Shown here piece after piece: positions 46,180 through 60,700 of a DNA stretch of 64,000 nt. The notes under the pieces were generated by a model that was not told where the DNA came from, searched no databases, and worked only from the letters and a program-made list of their open reading frames with translations. Numbering within the stretch: the first letter of the stretch is position 1; each line of letters starts with the position of its first letter. A program made the position numbers and the translations under genes. The stretch is from Solea solea (taxonomy: Eukaryota > Chordata > Actinopteri > Pleuronectiformes > Soleidae). Where the stretch lies: positions 20,124,886-20,188,885 of the forward strand of contig NC_081138.1 in assembly GCF_958295425.1 (NCBI RefSeq), in the 5' to 3' direction.

Positions 46180-49100
46180 TCTCGCTCAGGAGCTCAGAGG
46201 AGAAGTGTGAGTGATCTCAGTCTGTGTTTAGTCAGCACAGCAGGTCTCTTCCCTCCTCAGTTAATTGTTGAACTATTAACATGGCAAAAAACAAAAATGA
46301 TAACCCCTATGGAGAAAGGGAAACATTGGAATACCATGGTCATTTAGTTTGTGCACTTCAACAAATTCAGTCATCCAGGTCATAGTCTTCTTCGGTAGTT
46401 AACTGTAGGCAACTGGACTTGCTAGAGTTGAGATAACTAACTAAAGAAGAACAATATGTAATAGCAATACAAGGTTTCCATCGGCTATTCCTGCCATAGG
46501 ATGACAGAATTGTTAACAAGGAATATCGCAGTCAAACAAAAAAAGATCAGTCCGTCCGAGATGTAAATTTCAAGAGTGCAATGATACATTGAGCAATATC
46601 TATCAAATCCAATAAGCTGCTGGTCATATTATACTTTATGGATTACCAAATGGGCCAGTGGCATGTTGAGTCACTGGGTTTGTGTCTCAGGCTACAAGAA
46701 TTATGTCAACATTCCCATGCCCCTAAAATTGTGGCGACTTTTCTTCTAATCTCTTAATGTCTGTACCAAGCAAAGCTGGGACTGTTAAACCTCTGCGTGT
46801 ATTGAATTGAGCAAGACTGTGTTTTAACATTTCGGCCAAGCTTAATACGACGGTTGCAAACACGGTCTGCCCAAAACCATGAGCTCGAAAGCACACTTAT
46901 TAACACATTATGTCACATTTGTCTATCGACTTTCAAAACCATGCGTAAGCATTACAACCGCAATTTGTGGTCTCACTGGGATACACAAATATTTACCAGA
47001 CATTTCTGAGTTGCACACTGTCACTTTTTGGAGTCTCCTGTGGTTGTCTGGCAATGTCACAGCGATGACCCCAACTTGTTGTTCAGGATACTTTGGATAA
47101 TTTAGGACAGAGCCAGGATATGTTGTCTTTAATCTTATATGCTACAATAAGTGAACCAGCTGCTGGATGCAGCAACAAGAAAGTGAATACATGTACATGT
47201 TTTTCCAAAACATAAACTCTACTCAGGAAAACCTGTGGTTACCCAAACTCGGCCTTCATCAAAGCAATCCACAAACAGAGCAATGTGGTTTATGCAGTGC
47301 AATGTAATGAGTGTCCTGGTCTCTACAATGGGGAAAACAAACAAACAAACAAATACTACATTAACACGTGTAAAAGACACACAAAAAACTGAACTACTGC
47401 TCTGGATAGTATTATTAATCCAGTTCCTCCCACTTAGCGCCATTGTTTCTAAGTACAAAGCAGAATAGATGTCTTTTTGTTTGGATTTCACTCTTGTATA
47501 TTGAGGGACCAAATATGAATCTTAAGTCAAAAGCACAAGTATGTTCTATTGGTGTGTTGTTCTCTGTGTTATAGTTAATTACCAAGTAACAATACCTTTC
47601 ATTTCCTGTTGTCATTAACCCTTCCCTGTGTAAATTATTTTTAATAATAGCAAGGGTCATCGCAATGTCATGTTAAATTGTACAATGGATCATCTGTACT
47701 GCCTGTATTAAGTTTTATTTGTTCTTTAAACTTCTTGGCATACTGTAACTGACAGTCCTTTTGCCGGTGAAATAATTCAGCTGGCCTTACTCGGCATTAT
47801 CAGTCAGTCACCAGGGATCAGGCCTGATAATACAGTATCGTGTGGTACACTGTGTACCGACATGTAGTACGTAGAAGAAGATACTTCTGTCCCAAAAAAT
47901 CCTCGTCCGTGAGAGGCTACAGCTGGAAATATAGTCTCGTCTTGTGATAGGAACCTAAACTTGGATGTTTATCTCAGCTGTCTCCTCCGATTCTACGAGA
48001 TATATCAAATCAGCAACATTATATCTAGACATTTTACTTATACAGAGATAATTCTCACTTTAGGAAACTTACACATTTTTATGCCAGTACTAACAATCAA
48101 TCAGCGTCTCCAAGTCAGTGTCTCTAATTAAGCTGCAGCATTGACTGAATTGGGTTATTTATAGATACCTTTAAAGTGCAACACGAAGGCAGAACGTATC
48201 AATAACTCCTGTTGGCATATGCATGACAGCAAGAGCTTCCACAGTTATTGCCATGTGAACTCGACAACCTACATGTCCAGAACATCTGGAAATGATCTAC
48301 TTAAACTCTCTGCAGACCAAGACCTCACAAGCAAAGACATGCTGGGACCTCTCCATCATCTAAGGCAAGCTCACAGCCTGTGCCTGAAGGAGAAAAACAC
48401 TCAAGTTGTTTAGGATGTGGTGCTGCTGTAGTTATGCCTTGTTCACACTAAATTAGAACAACAATTACTTCTACTACCAAAAAAATACCTAAAAAAAAAA
48501 CAGTAATTACAGAAGATGACACTTGTGTTTTCAGGTTGGACCGCAAACTCTGTACCTGTACCACTAGTTGGGAACCTTTTTTCCTGTGGCACTGTCAGGC
48601 TTTGCAGAATTGCATTGTGGGTCTGTTGTGTTGCATGAGGCAGGAGATGAGAAATATTCGACCTTCCAAACTGCCAAAACACATTATGCAACTATAACAA
48701 CATAGCTGCTGACAATGAAAAGCACATTTGCATTTAGTTCAAACAGTACACACCTCAAACAGAGCTCTTGGACACAATTCCTGCCCGTTACTTTAGCAAC
48801 ATTAGCAACTCCTGCTACATAGTCAGCCATGACACTGCTAATATCCAAGCAGCACGTGTGAGTCCAAAGTTAAAGGCTGCTTAACCATTTTTTTACCATT
48901 ATGTGTAGTCAGTGGCTAGTGATACTACCTGGTGTTCTGCACCTTAACTGAATAAAAAGACACCTGGAAAGGCCCAACACCGAAGAAGAGAGGAGCGCTT
49001 ACCGCCTTACAATGTCTGTCCGCCATTTTGGGGATTTAAGGATCACCAATATTTGTCCCAATTGTGTAGGTTCGATTATTTAAAACAACACACATTCAGT

Positions 49101-51628
49101 TAGATGTGTACACATTGGAAGCGAAACTTTAAAAATAAATACATAAACTGACCTCAGTCTAATAAAAATAGAAGCCTCACAGACTGCATTTGCTTTAGTT
49201 TGTTATGGAAAGCTAGAGACTCTGCACTGACTTTTCCCTTGATAGCTAGTATGATGTATGGCTATGATTTATTTCACCCTGACAGACACAGCGGAACCAG
49301 AGTGAATGGCATTATATACAGTACTGTATATACAGAACGCACACAAGCTTGAGTTATACTGCGCCAGACAAGATTGATTCTTTTTTTTTTTTTTTTTTAC
49401 AGCTGCTTTCTTCAGGTGGAAAATAATTTAATAATCATTTTTCAGAGCCAAGCACAATCAGCTTGTGGAAGTGATAAGTGGATGTTGATAAGAAAATAGC
49501 AAAAAACAAATTCTTCAGTGTCCATGTAATCTTTCAAATGAACAGTTAGGCCATGTTTATCAGTAAGAGAAGACAAACAAATCATGAGCACTTTCCCTGT
49601 GCCAGCAGAGAGAGGGATAACACTAGGAATATGAATTGTGTTTGAATGTGTACACTCTGGTACACACTGTTCTCAGGGTTACCTCTAAGTGTTGTCTATC
49701 ACATGTTTGATATTGTATTAATACGAACGACTAAACGTACATTTGTATTTTTCTTTCAAAATCAGCCAAAATCTGGTAACATCTGGTTAAGTTAAAATCT
49801 CAGTTTACAGCCAAATATGAGAAACGCAGTCACTTTAATCTCTTCTTTTACACCAAAGTTGCCCTTAAAAATTATAAATAATACATTAAGTTAATCTCAA
49901 GAATGTGGAGAATCATACATACACTTGTCAGCTTTGTGTGGTTTCAGTGCCAAACTGTACTGATAAGCTTCTGAATTTAACCTGAACTTTCAGACAAACT
50001 ACCAACAAGTAAGACTGGAACTTGTTCATAAATTATTCTCATTAAAATAATAATCACCTTACATTGGTGTTGCACACATTCTATTTACTGTTTACATACT
50101 ATCCTTGTTATATGCAGACAGGTACTGTTTAGAATACAGGGATTATGGAGAAGGAGAGGCAACAACAGGATTATTTGCAGTACTTTTAAAAACCAGTAAT
50201 CTTCGTAATTATCCTCCAGCCTCACAAAACTGCTTATATCCGCTGAATAGTGTCTACTCTGAAGTCATACACCATTTGTTAATGACGAGGATCAACTTCT
50301 TTGCTGCAAATCGATTCAGAGAAGCTTACGCCAGTGTAAAACATACAAGGCAACTTTGCACTGGATGCCAAAAGCTGTAAAACGGATGCTTAGGCAAATA
50401 CAAAATCTTTGAAACAAAAAAATGCCTCGACATGCAGTGCGTTAGTCAAACAGGAGTAAAACAGTACATACCAAGCCCTGTGAAGCGGGACATTCAATGC
50501 AAGACTCTGATGGAAGTCTGCATGGGACGCACAAGTTGAGCCAGAGTGATCAGGGCTGATGTAAAATCCTTGCAGCCTGCGTCTCTGAGGGTGGAGGTGG
50601 GAGGTGGTGAGAGTTACCTCCTCAATTTAAAAAAAAAATAAATATATTTGAGGGACGGGGGATGAAAGAATGTCGTTGAGCAAAGGAAAAACTTCTACGA
50701 TCCTAAGAGAAAGGAACAGTGTCCTCACCAATTTGATGGAAAGTTTCTTGTGATGACGGATAACCACTGGCACAATGACTCAGCTGGCTTGCTCATAGAA
50801 AGAAAGAAAGAGTTTGTTGTATATGTTTAGAAGAAAAGCACAGCCATATCGTTGGTGTTTTCATTCATTTAATTTCTTGGCACAGAGACGTATTTCTTTG
50901 CTCAGGAGGATTGACAGGAATTTATGGTAAAACTACTTACAGGGCACAGCTTTGACATCAATCTGACTGATCGCATCAGACCAAACAAACACAAATACGC
51001 TTCAAAAAAACATGAGTATCTCGCATCTCTGAACAGACGTCGGAAGGATCCTATCACGGCACATTAAAAGCTGGCTAGAAATACACAGCATTTACATTTT
51101 CCTAGGCTGAGCACAATCTGCACCCAGGAGAACAATTATATTATTCACAAATCACAAGGACATCAGAGACGCAGTATATCACAGAGAAGGAGGGGGAAAA
51201 AAAACTGCGACAGCAGCCAGGCAGATGAGTCTGATCCCATTCTGAGAGCACACATTTGGAACATTTGCTGCATACTGCAGAGGCCAAAGGGTACAGTGAA
51301 CTCCTCCAGACAGGAGGGAATGTTTTTCAGAACTTAGGCAGAACAAACGATGAATGTCGGAGCTTGGGAAAAATAAAAAAACGTGCAGAAAAATACACAC
51401 TGGATCAGCAGTCGTTTTTCTTTTGGACGGAACAGGAAATCTAGAGCAGATCTGCAGGACACACTGGGAATAGCAGGCGATGTCAAGATAGCAATATAAC
51501 TGCTAAAGCTTTATAGAAAGATAATTTACATTCTTGTGCAAATGCTTTAACTAAAGTAACTGTTAGCAACAGAACTCAAAAATAATCCAGAACTCCTGAA
51601 CATGTGAAAAGACTGATATATATATATT

Positions 51629-51674
<46 letters not shown>

Positions 51675-51755
51675 TGTCTTAGCTAGAGAGCTGGGAGGAG
51701 GGAAACAGGTATGTCTGTAGTACATCAGCCCAGCAGAGCTCAGCTGGGAGGCTTC
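46180..51755. other. Region between anpep and ap3s2
   Basis: The anpep 5' UTR and promoter should lie at about 46180-46300; GTTAAT words at 46260-46280 only loosely resemble an HNF1 site. The ap3s2 3' UTR occupies the right end; ATTAAA on minus at 50868-50873 is one possible poly(A) signal. No gene is recognised between. A T run lies at 49380-49398 and short A/T-rich simple sequence elsewhere. Confidence 0.5.
51620..51668. repeat. TA/CA microsatellite in the ap3s2 3' UTR region
   Basis: (AT)n passes into about 16 CA units, roughly 90 bases downstream of the ap3s2 stop codon on the minus strand. It would be transcribed in the 3' UTR. Confidence 0.85.
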
Positions 51756-54700
51756 TCAGAATGGGGAGAGGCTCGGTACTTTGATATTGATGTCTCCGAT
51801 GTTGATATTTCGAGGAATCTCTGGCAGGTTCATGTTTTTCACAGCGGAGACAGCACGAGCTGGAGCTGCAGACAGACCGCCCTGTCCAAACCAAACGACA
51901 CAGATGTCAACTTTAGACCTATTGTGTGCAAGTCTTGATTACAGCGGCTTTGACATTACAGTTATTACACCATAAGATTTTGCAGAAAAAGGTGAAAGAT
52001 CATTATTATTAATATTATTATTATTTTTATTAGTATTATTATTATTATTATTATTATTATTTATAATAATAATAATAATAATAATGATAAACACTGGATT
52101 TGAAGAGGGGAAGGCAGTCAGAGTTGTGGATGTCTGGTGGGAGTGAGAATGGTGCTGAGACCGGCGGGGGGCACATTGAGGTGGATGGAGGAGGAGGATC
52201 TGAGGGAGCGGGAGGAGGTGGCGATGTGGAGGAGGTGGCACAGATACGGAGGGGAGAGGTTTTGGATGGCCTAGAAAGCATACAGGAGACATTAACCAGG
52301 AGGCAGTGGAGTTGTTGTAGGATGGGGGTGATGAAATGTGGAATGAGGGGGTTCTGGTGATGATGTGGGCAGTTGATCATGGAGGGATTTGTGAGGCAGA
52401 CCCGAGAGGAGAGAGTTGCAATTAAATCCTGGGGTGATTACCATGAGATTATTTACCAAAGGATACTTTTTTAGAAAATATTTTATTCTTTCCTTGATGA
52501 GGAAACAACTGGCCTGACTTTGTGAACAGGAACTCAAGTTTGACATGTCAGACATGCAGACAAGGCAGGGCAGTTGTTTCCTGAGGTGCAAAGCTTGTTA
52601 AGAAAGTTTATTAGTGGGTTTTCACAAAAAGTCAAATTACTCCTTAAATTTAAAATAAAAATAAATTGCATTTCCTTTTCGTTCATGTCCGACTTTGTAA
52701 AGTGATAAATTAGACGACTGGTTCAAATGTTATGGCTGATCGGTGAGTGTACACTCCATAAAATCTGAACAAGGTTGTTTATAACCATGTGTGACTGTGC
52801 ATGTGACTGTTGTTAACAACATACTAAGCCAAACATAAACAGTGAGCACTTCACACCAGTGTGTTGGCACAAACAAAGGAAACAGAGAGAAGAGTCAGGA
52901 GAGGCTGAGTAACCATCATAATGTGTTGTTTCGCAGCTCTACTATGATATAAAATAATTAAAATCAATATTTGATGGCTAAAAACAAGTAAAATATGAAA
53001 CTGGAGAAGGTCAGCTAGATACGAATATGAATGTGACCAAAAAATACAATGGCGTGGTCCTAGATGAGGCTAAATAAATGACTCTCACCTCTGACTTCTC
53101 CATGCGGTTCTGCAGCTCCACCTGAGCTACGATCTCATTCATGTTAGTCTCCAGCACCATGCCTCCCATCACCACTTCCTGCAAGATGTAGTGTACCTGC
53201 ACATCAAGACGACATGAGTGGTTAATACACGGCAACAGCTTGTGCGAAATTAGAGCCATTTCAACGGATCTCCTGCCGACAAAAGCAAATCTGTTAACGG
53301 CATGAAGAAAATTCAATCAAAACAGAGATTAGACAACACAACACACTGGCTCCTCGAAATAGCAATCTCTTTGATGTTGTGCGTTTGCAAACGTGTCTTG
53401 TTTTTGAAACCAAAGGGATAATCGAAGCATAAAATAGTTTCTCTCTGGAAACAAGCTGTTGCTGACAGCTCACTTTGAAAGAGTCTCAAATTCACAATGA
53501 AGTTTAGACTTGTGAATTCCTGTGGGTGGGAAGGATAGGGCTGTCTTCTATTACAGACCTAATTTGGAATCAAGTGTGATAAACTAAAAAGAAATCACTG
53601 CAACAGCTTTGAAATTGGTATGGTATGTCACAAACAATCCTGAAATATCTCCTTACAGAGTATATTATCTAGCTACATGAAGTGACATGAGAAAGATTGG
53701 TGAGGCAGTCTAAATCTGTGATCTAGACTTGCATAAAACGCTGATAATATTAAGTCTATTATTAATCCCTACACATAGATATATAAATTACAATTTTATG
53801 ATGCCATGTACGGCAGTGTTGTCCAGCTGGGGGGGGGGGGCTTTATAAAAGCAAGGGCTTTTCATCCTGGCAAAAATATTTCCACGTTTCTTCTTGGGAA
53901 CATTCCTCCATTCCTCAGTCCAAACCCCACTACACCACATGACATCAATTTCCTGCTGAGAAAATTGAATCAAGATGGCTGAAGATGTTTCGGATTAAAC
54001 TACAGCAACACGTCTTACTCAGTTCAAAGTTTGTTGAAGAAAAAGGAGGCTTTATTGCTGCCTAAATAATACAGGGCTTCATTCTAGGAATGAAATGTCC
54101 ATCAATCCATCATCTTCAAAGGAAACCTTGAACATAAGCATATTTATTTTCACCTTTCCTTGCAAAAAAACTCCCATGTTAAAACAAAATATAGCCCTAA
54201 GACCCAAGGTATCTACAATTCACACAGTAAAAAGCCCTGGACTGATTACAACACAACAATGCAGCTGTTCCTGAAATGCAACCAGCTGCAGAAAACTGAG
54301 TTAAACACGCCACTAAGCAACACAATACCTCTGGGTTATGTCTCTCTACAGCTCCTTCATGAAGTGAAAAATTCACCCATGTGTGAACTTTTATTGAATA
54401 AGAAAAGAAAAAAACATCTACTGTATATTCGACGGTCAAATGTTAAAACATAGCCAATTTCCCTTCATTTATTGTCCACTTCTTTTTCAGAAGGTAGACC
54501 ATACACTGTAATCACATGAAGACACAGTATGCTTTTAATAGGTCTTCCACCAGTTTACTTGCTGGTTTTAAGTCTGTCCAAACTTTGACAAAGAAAATAT
54601 TAATAAATATAAATATAAAACAGGATTAGCCATTGGTCTCAGTCAGAAACTAAAGTTGCATTCGTACCTCCAGCTGACATAGACAGGGCAAAACTAGACA

Positions 54701-57522
54701 ACTGATTAATGCAGTTCTACACAGCAACAGCACTAACGAAAAGCCTTCTCTACTGTAGACTCACCTTGTCCATGTGGAATATGAGGTCCAGCTCACAGAC
54801 GTTTTCAAAGCATTTATCCAGTGTTTCCACAAACACCTTCGAAGAAGAGGATTTGGTCAGTCAAAAACCTCATTTAGAAAACAAACACTTACACGTAAGG
54901 AAACGTGAACAAACAGAATGTGATGTGGAAAAGATGAGATGTGATTTTACTTCAATAATTACATATTAGATATGCTCATGAAGCAATAGAATAAAGTAGA
55001 GGCTGACCTGTATCAGGTCCAGAATTCCAAGCTCGCTCTCAGATGAGTCCACACAGAAGACAAAGTAAAGGGTTGCATAGTGCCGGTAGATGAGTTTGTA
55101 ATCTGAACCACCAATGAGACTGAAAACACAAATGAATATTATTTATTTATATATTTTTAGTTCTACTGGTCCACTGGGTCAAACAAATAAATGACAGCTA
55201 GAATCAAATCAACACATGGGTCTATTGTGTAAAGTAGCTTTATTACAGAGACAAAGCTGATATTTGTGTGTTTGCTCCATCTAATGGTTAAAAAAGTGCT
55301 ACTGCAGTTCAGTCAGCTGCTGGCTGTTATTTGCTACCAAGTGATGTCAACTTCCATTGAGACAGCAAAGTAATTGGGGAGGATAAAATGGCCCAGAGTT
55401 TACAGTAGTCATTGTTAAACGTTCTGTCAAATGTCATAAAATGTCATAAATTATATTGCAGGGCTGCCTTTCAGTCTCTGCCAGAATATACATTTTCTCC
55501 ACATGGCACATTATCTTAAATTTGTTTGGCACAGACAGTATCTCAGTCTTTCCATTACCACAAAATCACAGCATTAAGAGGTTAAGCTGCAGCATTGCCA
55601 TATTGCTCACCAGTAACAAACACATTGGAGGAATGTTTTTATATACACAAAATATATCAATTCCTGCTTTTTTGTTTACATGTCACAGTATGATGTGATC
55701 ACATGGAATTAAAGCAAGCAGCACTACTTGCCTTCCACCCTCCAGGAAGTTGCAGACATTGTCGTCTCTCTTGGATACCAAATGAAAAGTCTCCCGAATG
55801 ATCTGCTGCTGCATGTCCTCCGTCTGCAAGAAAACATTTTACTATTACTACAGTTTCTGGTTAAAAAGACCACAAAAAATACCAGACAGGAAGGAAGTGC
55901 CTTATGCTCCAGCTGAAACTTTAGCATGGCAGGTAAAAAAAACCCATCCTGCTGGATGTTAGTACTGCAGACAAGCATGGAGAAAAAACTAACTGAGGTT
56001 GTCCTTCTTAATGTCAAATTACATTTCAAAATTATTTTACATGCATACAGACAAACAAACAGCATCAACTCCAAGTCTTCACCAGGGCCAGACCCTCACT
56101 CTTCATTAAGGTCTACTCTCTTATCTCAACTCCAAGTCTTCACCAGGGCCAGACCCTGACTCTTCATTAAGGTCTACTCTCTTATCTCAACTCCAAGTCT
56201 TCACCAGGGCCAGACCCTGACTCTTCATTAAGGTCTACTCTCTTATCTCAACTCCAAGTCTTCACCAGGGCCAGACCCTGACTCTTCATTAAGGTCCACT
56301 CTCTTATCTCAAATTGGGAGTTGATATCAGAGAGTCATCTGCAGCATTAACAGCAGGTTTTTTTGGATTTTGTTTTGTGAACCCCTGGCTCCATATTTCA
56401 CTGTTCACAAAGAAAGGCATGAGCCTGTGTTTACCTATGGTAACAAGCTGATCTAAAACCAATGTCTACAAGATTACTAGACAAACAGGTTGCGATAAGA
56501 TGATATGACATGATATGAGGCAATGTGCATCATTAGGATATATGACGATGATGAAGTTAGCATTTGATTGGCAGCCTCTGATTCGGTAGTTCAGTGGAAA
56601 ACTCAACTAACTCCGCTGAGCGGCTGATCCTCCGTTTATTTCAACTCTTACTGCTTGACTGTGCATTTAAGACATTTGAAATAAACTTTCATGTTGTCTG
56701 AACCCCTGCCCCAACCCCCACTACTTTTATTTTATTTGTGATACTGGAAAAAAAAATACAGAAAAATTGACATTTCACTGCTTTTTCTGCACCTAGACCA
56801 CATCCAGATCAAAAACCTCCATACCTAGACTTGTCAAACCTGGACTGTATTGTCACAGAGAGGCTGTAGACTCTTTGAAACACTGTTTCTGATGTATGAA
56901 ACATTTTACCTATTTGTGAAAATGCCAAAAAAAAAGATATTTCACTGCTTTTTATGCATCTAGGCCACATTGGACCAGGTCCAGATCAAAAACCTTTATA
57001 CCTAGACTACAGATAAATATTATTAGTAGTTAAATAAGAAAAATAATACACTAATATACACAATGTTAATAGTGTGTGACCAGATATACAATTTACAAAA
57101 TAGACAATTCATACAATGCATTTGAGGTTTTTTTTGTTTATATTTTACATAGTTTAACAATGTCTAAGGATGTACATTCCAAATTCATATAACATATAGA
57201 CATTTAACAAGAATAGAAGGGAAGTAAATCTAAGTGGCTAGCTTACTTAAGTCTGGCTTAGCTGCACACTAGCATTAGCAAATGTTTATATTGAGCAGCA
57301 TGGTGGGTTTTTTTTAACTCATCGGTGTATATTTTGGTTACATATGTCAGTCTCAGCTGACCGAAACTAAACAAGCACTGACAGCTGACCGTCAAAACAG
57401 ATGAATTGCAATACAATGCCAATGTTTAGAGGAGCAATCGCAAAGATACTTACGAAATATTGATAGAACCTAATCAGCCGCGGTTTACCGTGATTGTTGA
57501 ATATCAAAATAGCTTTAATCAT
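51756..57522 (-). CDS. ap3s2: AP-3 complex subunit sigma-2, complete
   Basis: Six exons (right to left), 57454-57522, 55732-55823, 55008-55119, 54765-54836, 53089-53196 and 51756-51881, give 192 aa; human AP3S2 has 193. The sigma subunit is part of the AP-3 adaptor core that sorts cargo from endosomes to lysosomes and lysosome-related organelles. The longin-like fold is visible as MIKAILIFNNHGKPRLIRFY, then NVCNFLEGGSLIGGSDYKL, YRHYATLYFVFCVD, ELDLIFHMDKVHYILQE and MVLETNMNEIVAQVE. The C-terminus INIGDINIKVPSLSPF points to sigma-3B rather than AP-1 or AP-2 sigma. The intron after exon 2 appears to start with GC (AAG|GCAAGT), because only that junction restores the conserved GGSLIGG. Intron 1 holds a 61-base tandem repeat, and another intron an AT triplet tract. 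The promoter has two ETS-like sites. Confidence 0.96.
52005..52085. repeat. ATT/AAT triplet microsatellite in ap3s2 intron 5
   Basis: About 20 ATT units interrupted once by 'tttttattagt' turn into AAT units at about 52061-52084, so the end could fold back on the beginning. The Asn/Ile/Tyr homopolymer ORFs here are artefacts. Confidence 0.85.
56066..56309. repeat. 61-base tandem repeat, four copies, in ap3s2 intron 1
   Basis: Copies start at 56066, 56127, 56188 and 56249 and each is 61 bases. The unit begins caactccaagtcttcacc and ends ctcttatct. Only single-base differences are seen (ccctcac in copy 1 versus ccctgac, and gtccact in copy 4 versus gtctact). Such near identity suggests a young or homogenised array. 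Confidence 0.95.
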
Positions 57523-57648
57523 TGTTATCCTGCACAGTTATCAGACCACAACAGGAAATAGTTGATCGAATATAAAGGGTTTAGCAATTTTAACGGCGTT
57601 AGCTCGAGGATGATAGCCTCTTAGCTACTCAGATAACTAAATTAAAGC

Positions 57649-57718
57649 TTTCCGGTTGGGTCTCCACATTCAGCCTCCGTCCTCGAACAACAAACTCCGC
57701 ATATCTTTCGTTCCGGAT
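57649..57718 (-). promoter_or_regulatory. ap3s2 promoter with ETS-type sites
   Basis: TTCCGGTT at 57649-57656 and TTCCGGAT at 57711-57718 (ACCGGAA and TCCGGAA on the minus strand) are good ETS/GABP sites about 130-200 bases upstream of the ATG at 57520-57522. No TATA box is evident, which fits a housekeeping gene. Confidence 0.5.
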
Positions 57719-57719
57719 A

Positions 57720-60700
57720 TGCAATTTGTTTTTTGTTTTTTTTTTGTCATTCAGGCTTTATCTATCTATTAAGTCAGACACAGTCAAACTGAATCAGTCA
57801 AGACACAAACAGACTTTACCCCCACATATGTTCTTTTTCTCACTGTAAATGTTGGAAAATATATTCAGCATAAAATCGGTTTGTTGATATCCCTATCTGA
57901 GTCTCATGCGTCATCTGCTCTTTTATTCAAGAAATTGCACTCTCACTCTTTGTGACATTAATGCTTTTCAAGCATGTGTTTTTATTTTATGGACTGTTTT
58001 CTAGTAAAGGGAATATTCCTAAACATTAAAAGACTTGTATAAGCAAACTTTCTGGTCCATTCCTGTTCAACTCATCAAACTTCATCTTCATAAATATCTC
58101 AGGTGTAGAGGAAAATTCTTAGTAAGAAATAGGGTTGCCAAATTATGGAATAACTTTTCTTATCTGGTGGAACACTGTTCCTCTATTAATTTTTATTATT
58201 ATAAATCGCAATGATGCCTAAAATCATCTCATATATGTTCAGTGAGATTTGTAACGGACCTTCTGCCTCTCCTGTCTCTGTGTCTAAATTTTTATATAGG
58301 GCAAAATAAATTAAATCTAATCAAAAATGCATGCTATGATTTGTTAAAATGAAATTCTGACCATAAGTCAAATGTATACATTCTAAAGGGTTATGGGTTA
58401 AATAATGTCTGACAGCATCACAAAAGTTTCAGCTTGAGCTATACATAAATATTCCTTTCATAGCCTTACACCTGTTTGAATTGTTGCAATGATTGTGACT
58501 TAAATATGACACTGCATTTGTAACATTGAATTATGCATGATAGCGTTCAAGACAGATTCCCTTGATGGAGGATGATGTTTTACTCACAAGTGCATACAGT
58601 AAACAGTGCTGATTAGCACATAACTGTTTTCAAAGTACAAATGTAAAAGCAAACTGTTCCTCAGTGACGTAATACAAAATCATTATTTGAGGATTACCTG
58701 CTCTGTGTTCAAAAAGCCTATGAACATGGTAAAAATAAGATATTCCACATAATATCATACTTTACTTACTTTCTTACTTAAGAGCTAGACATTCATCATT
58801 CATTCATCCATTTGAGCATCTGTGGTCTAAAGTCACTCTGCCTTAAACCACAACTAAGGTACGTTTAACCTGAGCCAGACAGCACTCTGTATTTCTGTGG
58901 GATCAGTCTCAGCTACATCAAAGTAGCAGACCACATTTCCTGCTCTGAGTTCATAGCCATTAATTCTCTGTTTTATGTTTTTCATCATTAGTGCTGCAAA
59001 GCCACTGGACTGTGATCTGCATAACATCTATTATTTGCCCACTAAATTCCCTTCCTCCTGCATGAGCACAGTAGAAAACAAACAGACACTCATTAGCATG
59101 TGTGACCCATTGGTGGTAAACAGGCTTATTTCCACATGAGTGCGGCATGAGAATGTATTCCACCAGGACAGTCGAGGTAGGTGGGCCCGCCGGCTGCCTT
59201 CATGGGGACTTTAATAGGCACTTAACAAATGCAAGTGGACAAGCACAACGTTATCTGGCACAGTGGGGGTCATGTTGGTACAGTGAGCACTTGTTAGAGG
59301 ATGACTCACTGTATTTGGACTCTTGGGTGGTCACTGATATTTGCTTCATTTTTAATGTGTTTTCCTTTTTTCCTCTCACAGTGCTAATTGTTGGATTGTG
59401 ATGGATGCCAAGCGCTGTCTGCCAGAGCTGAGGTAATGTGTGGCATCCAAATAATGCCTCTGTGCTCTGCCCTGTGAAGTGATGAAAGCAGTCTGTAATT
59501 ACAGGGATAATCAAAACTGTCAGGGGCTCTTCTATGGATGGTTTTGTTTACTGTCTACTTCTCCCACAGCATCACACGCTGCTGGCCAACCACTTCCTCA
59601 GCTTGGGATGGTAACTTGCAACTGTACCTGTCTGTGTCTCAGACAAAGTAAAAAGCAGTGTGACTTTTCATGAGTTGTCCCAGATTTCCACATATTTGGG
59701 AAATGTTTTCTGTATCTATATGTTCAGTTCAAAAAGATACAGTATAACTTAGTGTTGTGGCATTTTGGAGCTCAGCAGGTATTGGTCAGACAGACCACCA
59801 ACACCAAAAGTTAGGAGGTCGATGCCCACTGTGTCTTGCCTGGCAGGAAATACATTTCATGAAAAGATGGATGGATGGATGGGCCGACCAACAGACAGAC
59901 AGATAGATAGATTGCACACACCAGCACACACATACAAGGTGCACACATGAGATGAAAAAAACAGGTCAAACCAACAAAAAAACAGGGAAATACAATCAAC
60001 AACCCCGTCCAGATACACTAAATAATAACAACAATAATAATAAGATAGAAGGAACAATGTGAATATATACACACACACATTTTTATAGTGGTATAAATTT
60101 CACTCCTGAGTCCTGACCTCATTCCTCTTCTACTGCAGATTAAAACTTTGCAGTTGGCTTCTATGCCCTCAAGGTGGCAGCATTTCGGTGTATTCTCGTT
60201 TCCCGTTGAATTTGACGGAGACATTTTCCAAAATGTTAAATGCACACTGTGGGAAATGTCTTCGTGGTTTGATTAGGCAGATTAAATGCCACATGAATTA
60301 TATTGCATTACATTCAGATTAGTTGAATATGCTGAATGTGTGGCCACATGGCATATATTTGAATAATAAGGCTGCAATGATGGGGCCTCTCTGGTTAATT
60401 GATATAGGTAGCAGCCATCGAAATATAGGAAGAGTGATAAACTTTATGTAAATCCGTAAATCCACTGTCTGAGACTGCAGCCCTCTGCTGTGTTTTTGTG
60501 AGCAGCAAAACAACCCTGATCCCGGATCAGCTTCCAGGATTCCCATTACACCGCGTCGTAAACGGGGGCGGGACACCGGTGACCAGAGAGTAGAAGGAAG
60601 CACGAGGTCTCACTTTGTCTACTTTTTTTAATCTCCTGTGGCGACGATGTGGACTTTTAGAAACATTGCGCCAAGCAAATGCTTTCGTGTTTTTGACAGT

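Noticed and set aside
46258..46282. HNF1 site in the anpep promoter
   Set aside because: GTTAAT and ATTAAC words are present but the spacing does not fit the GTTAATNATTAAC consensus. Too weak to list as a site.
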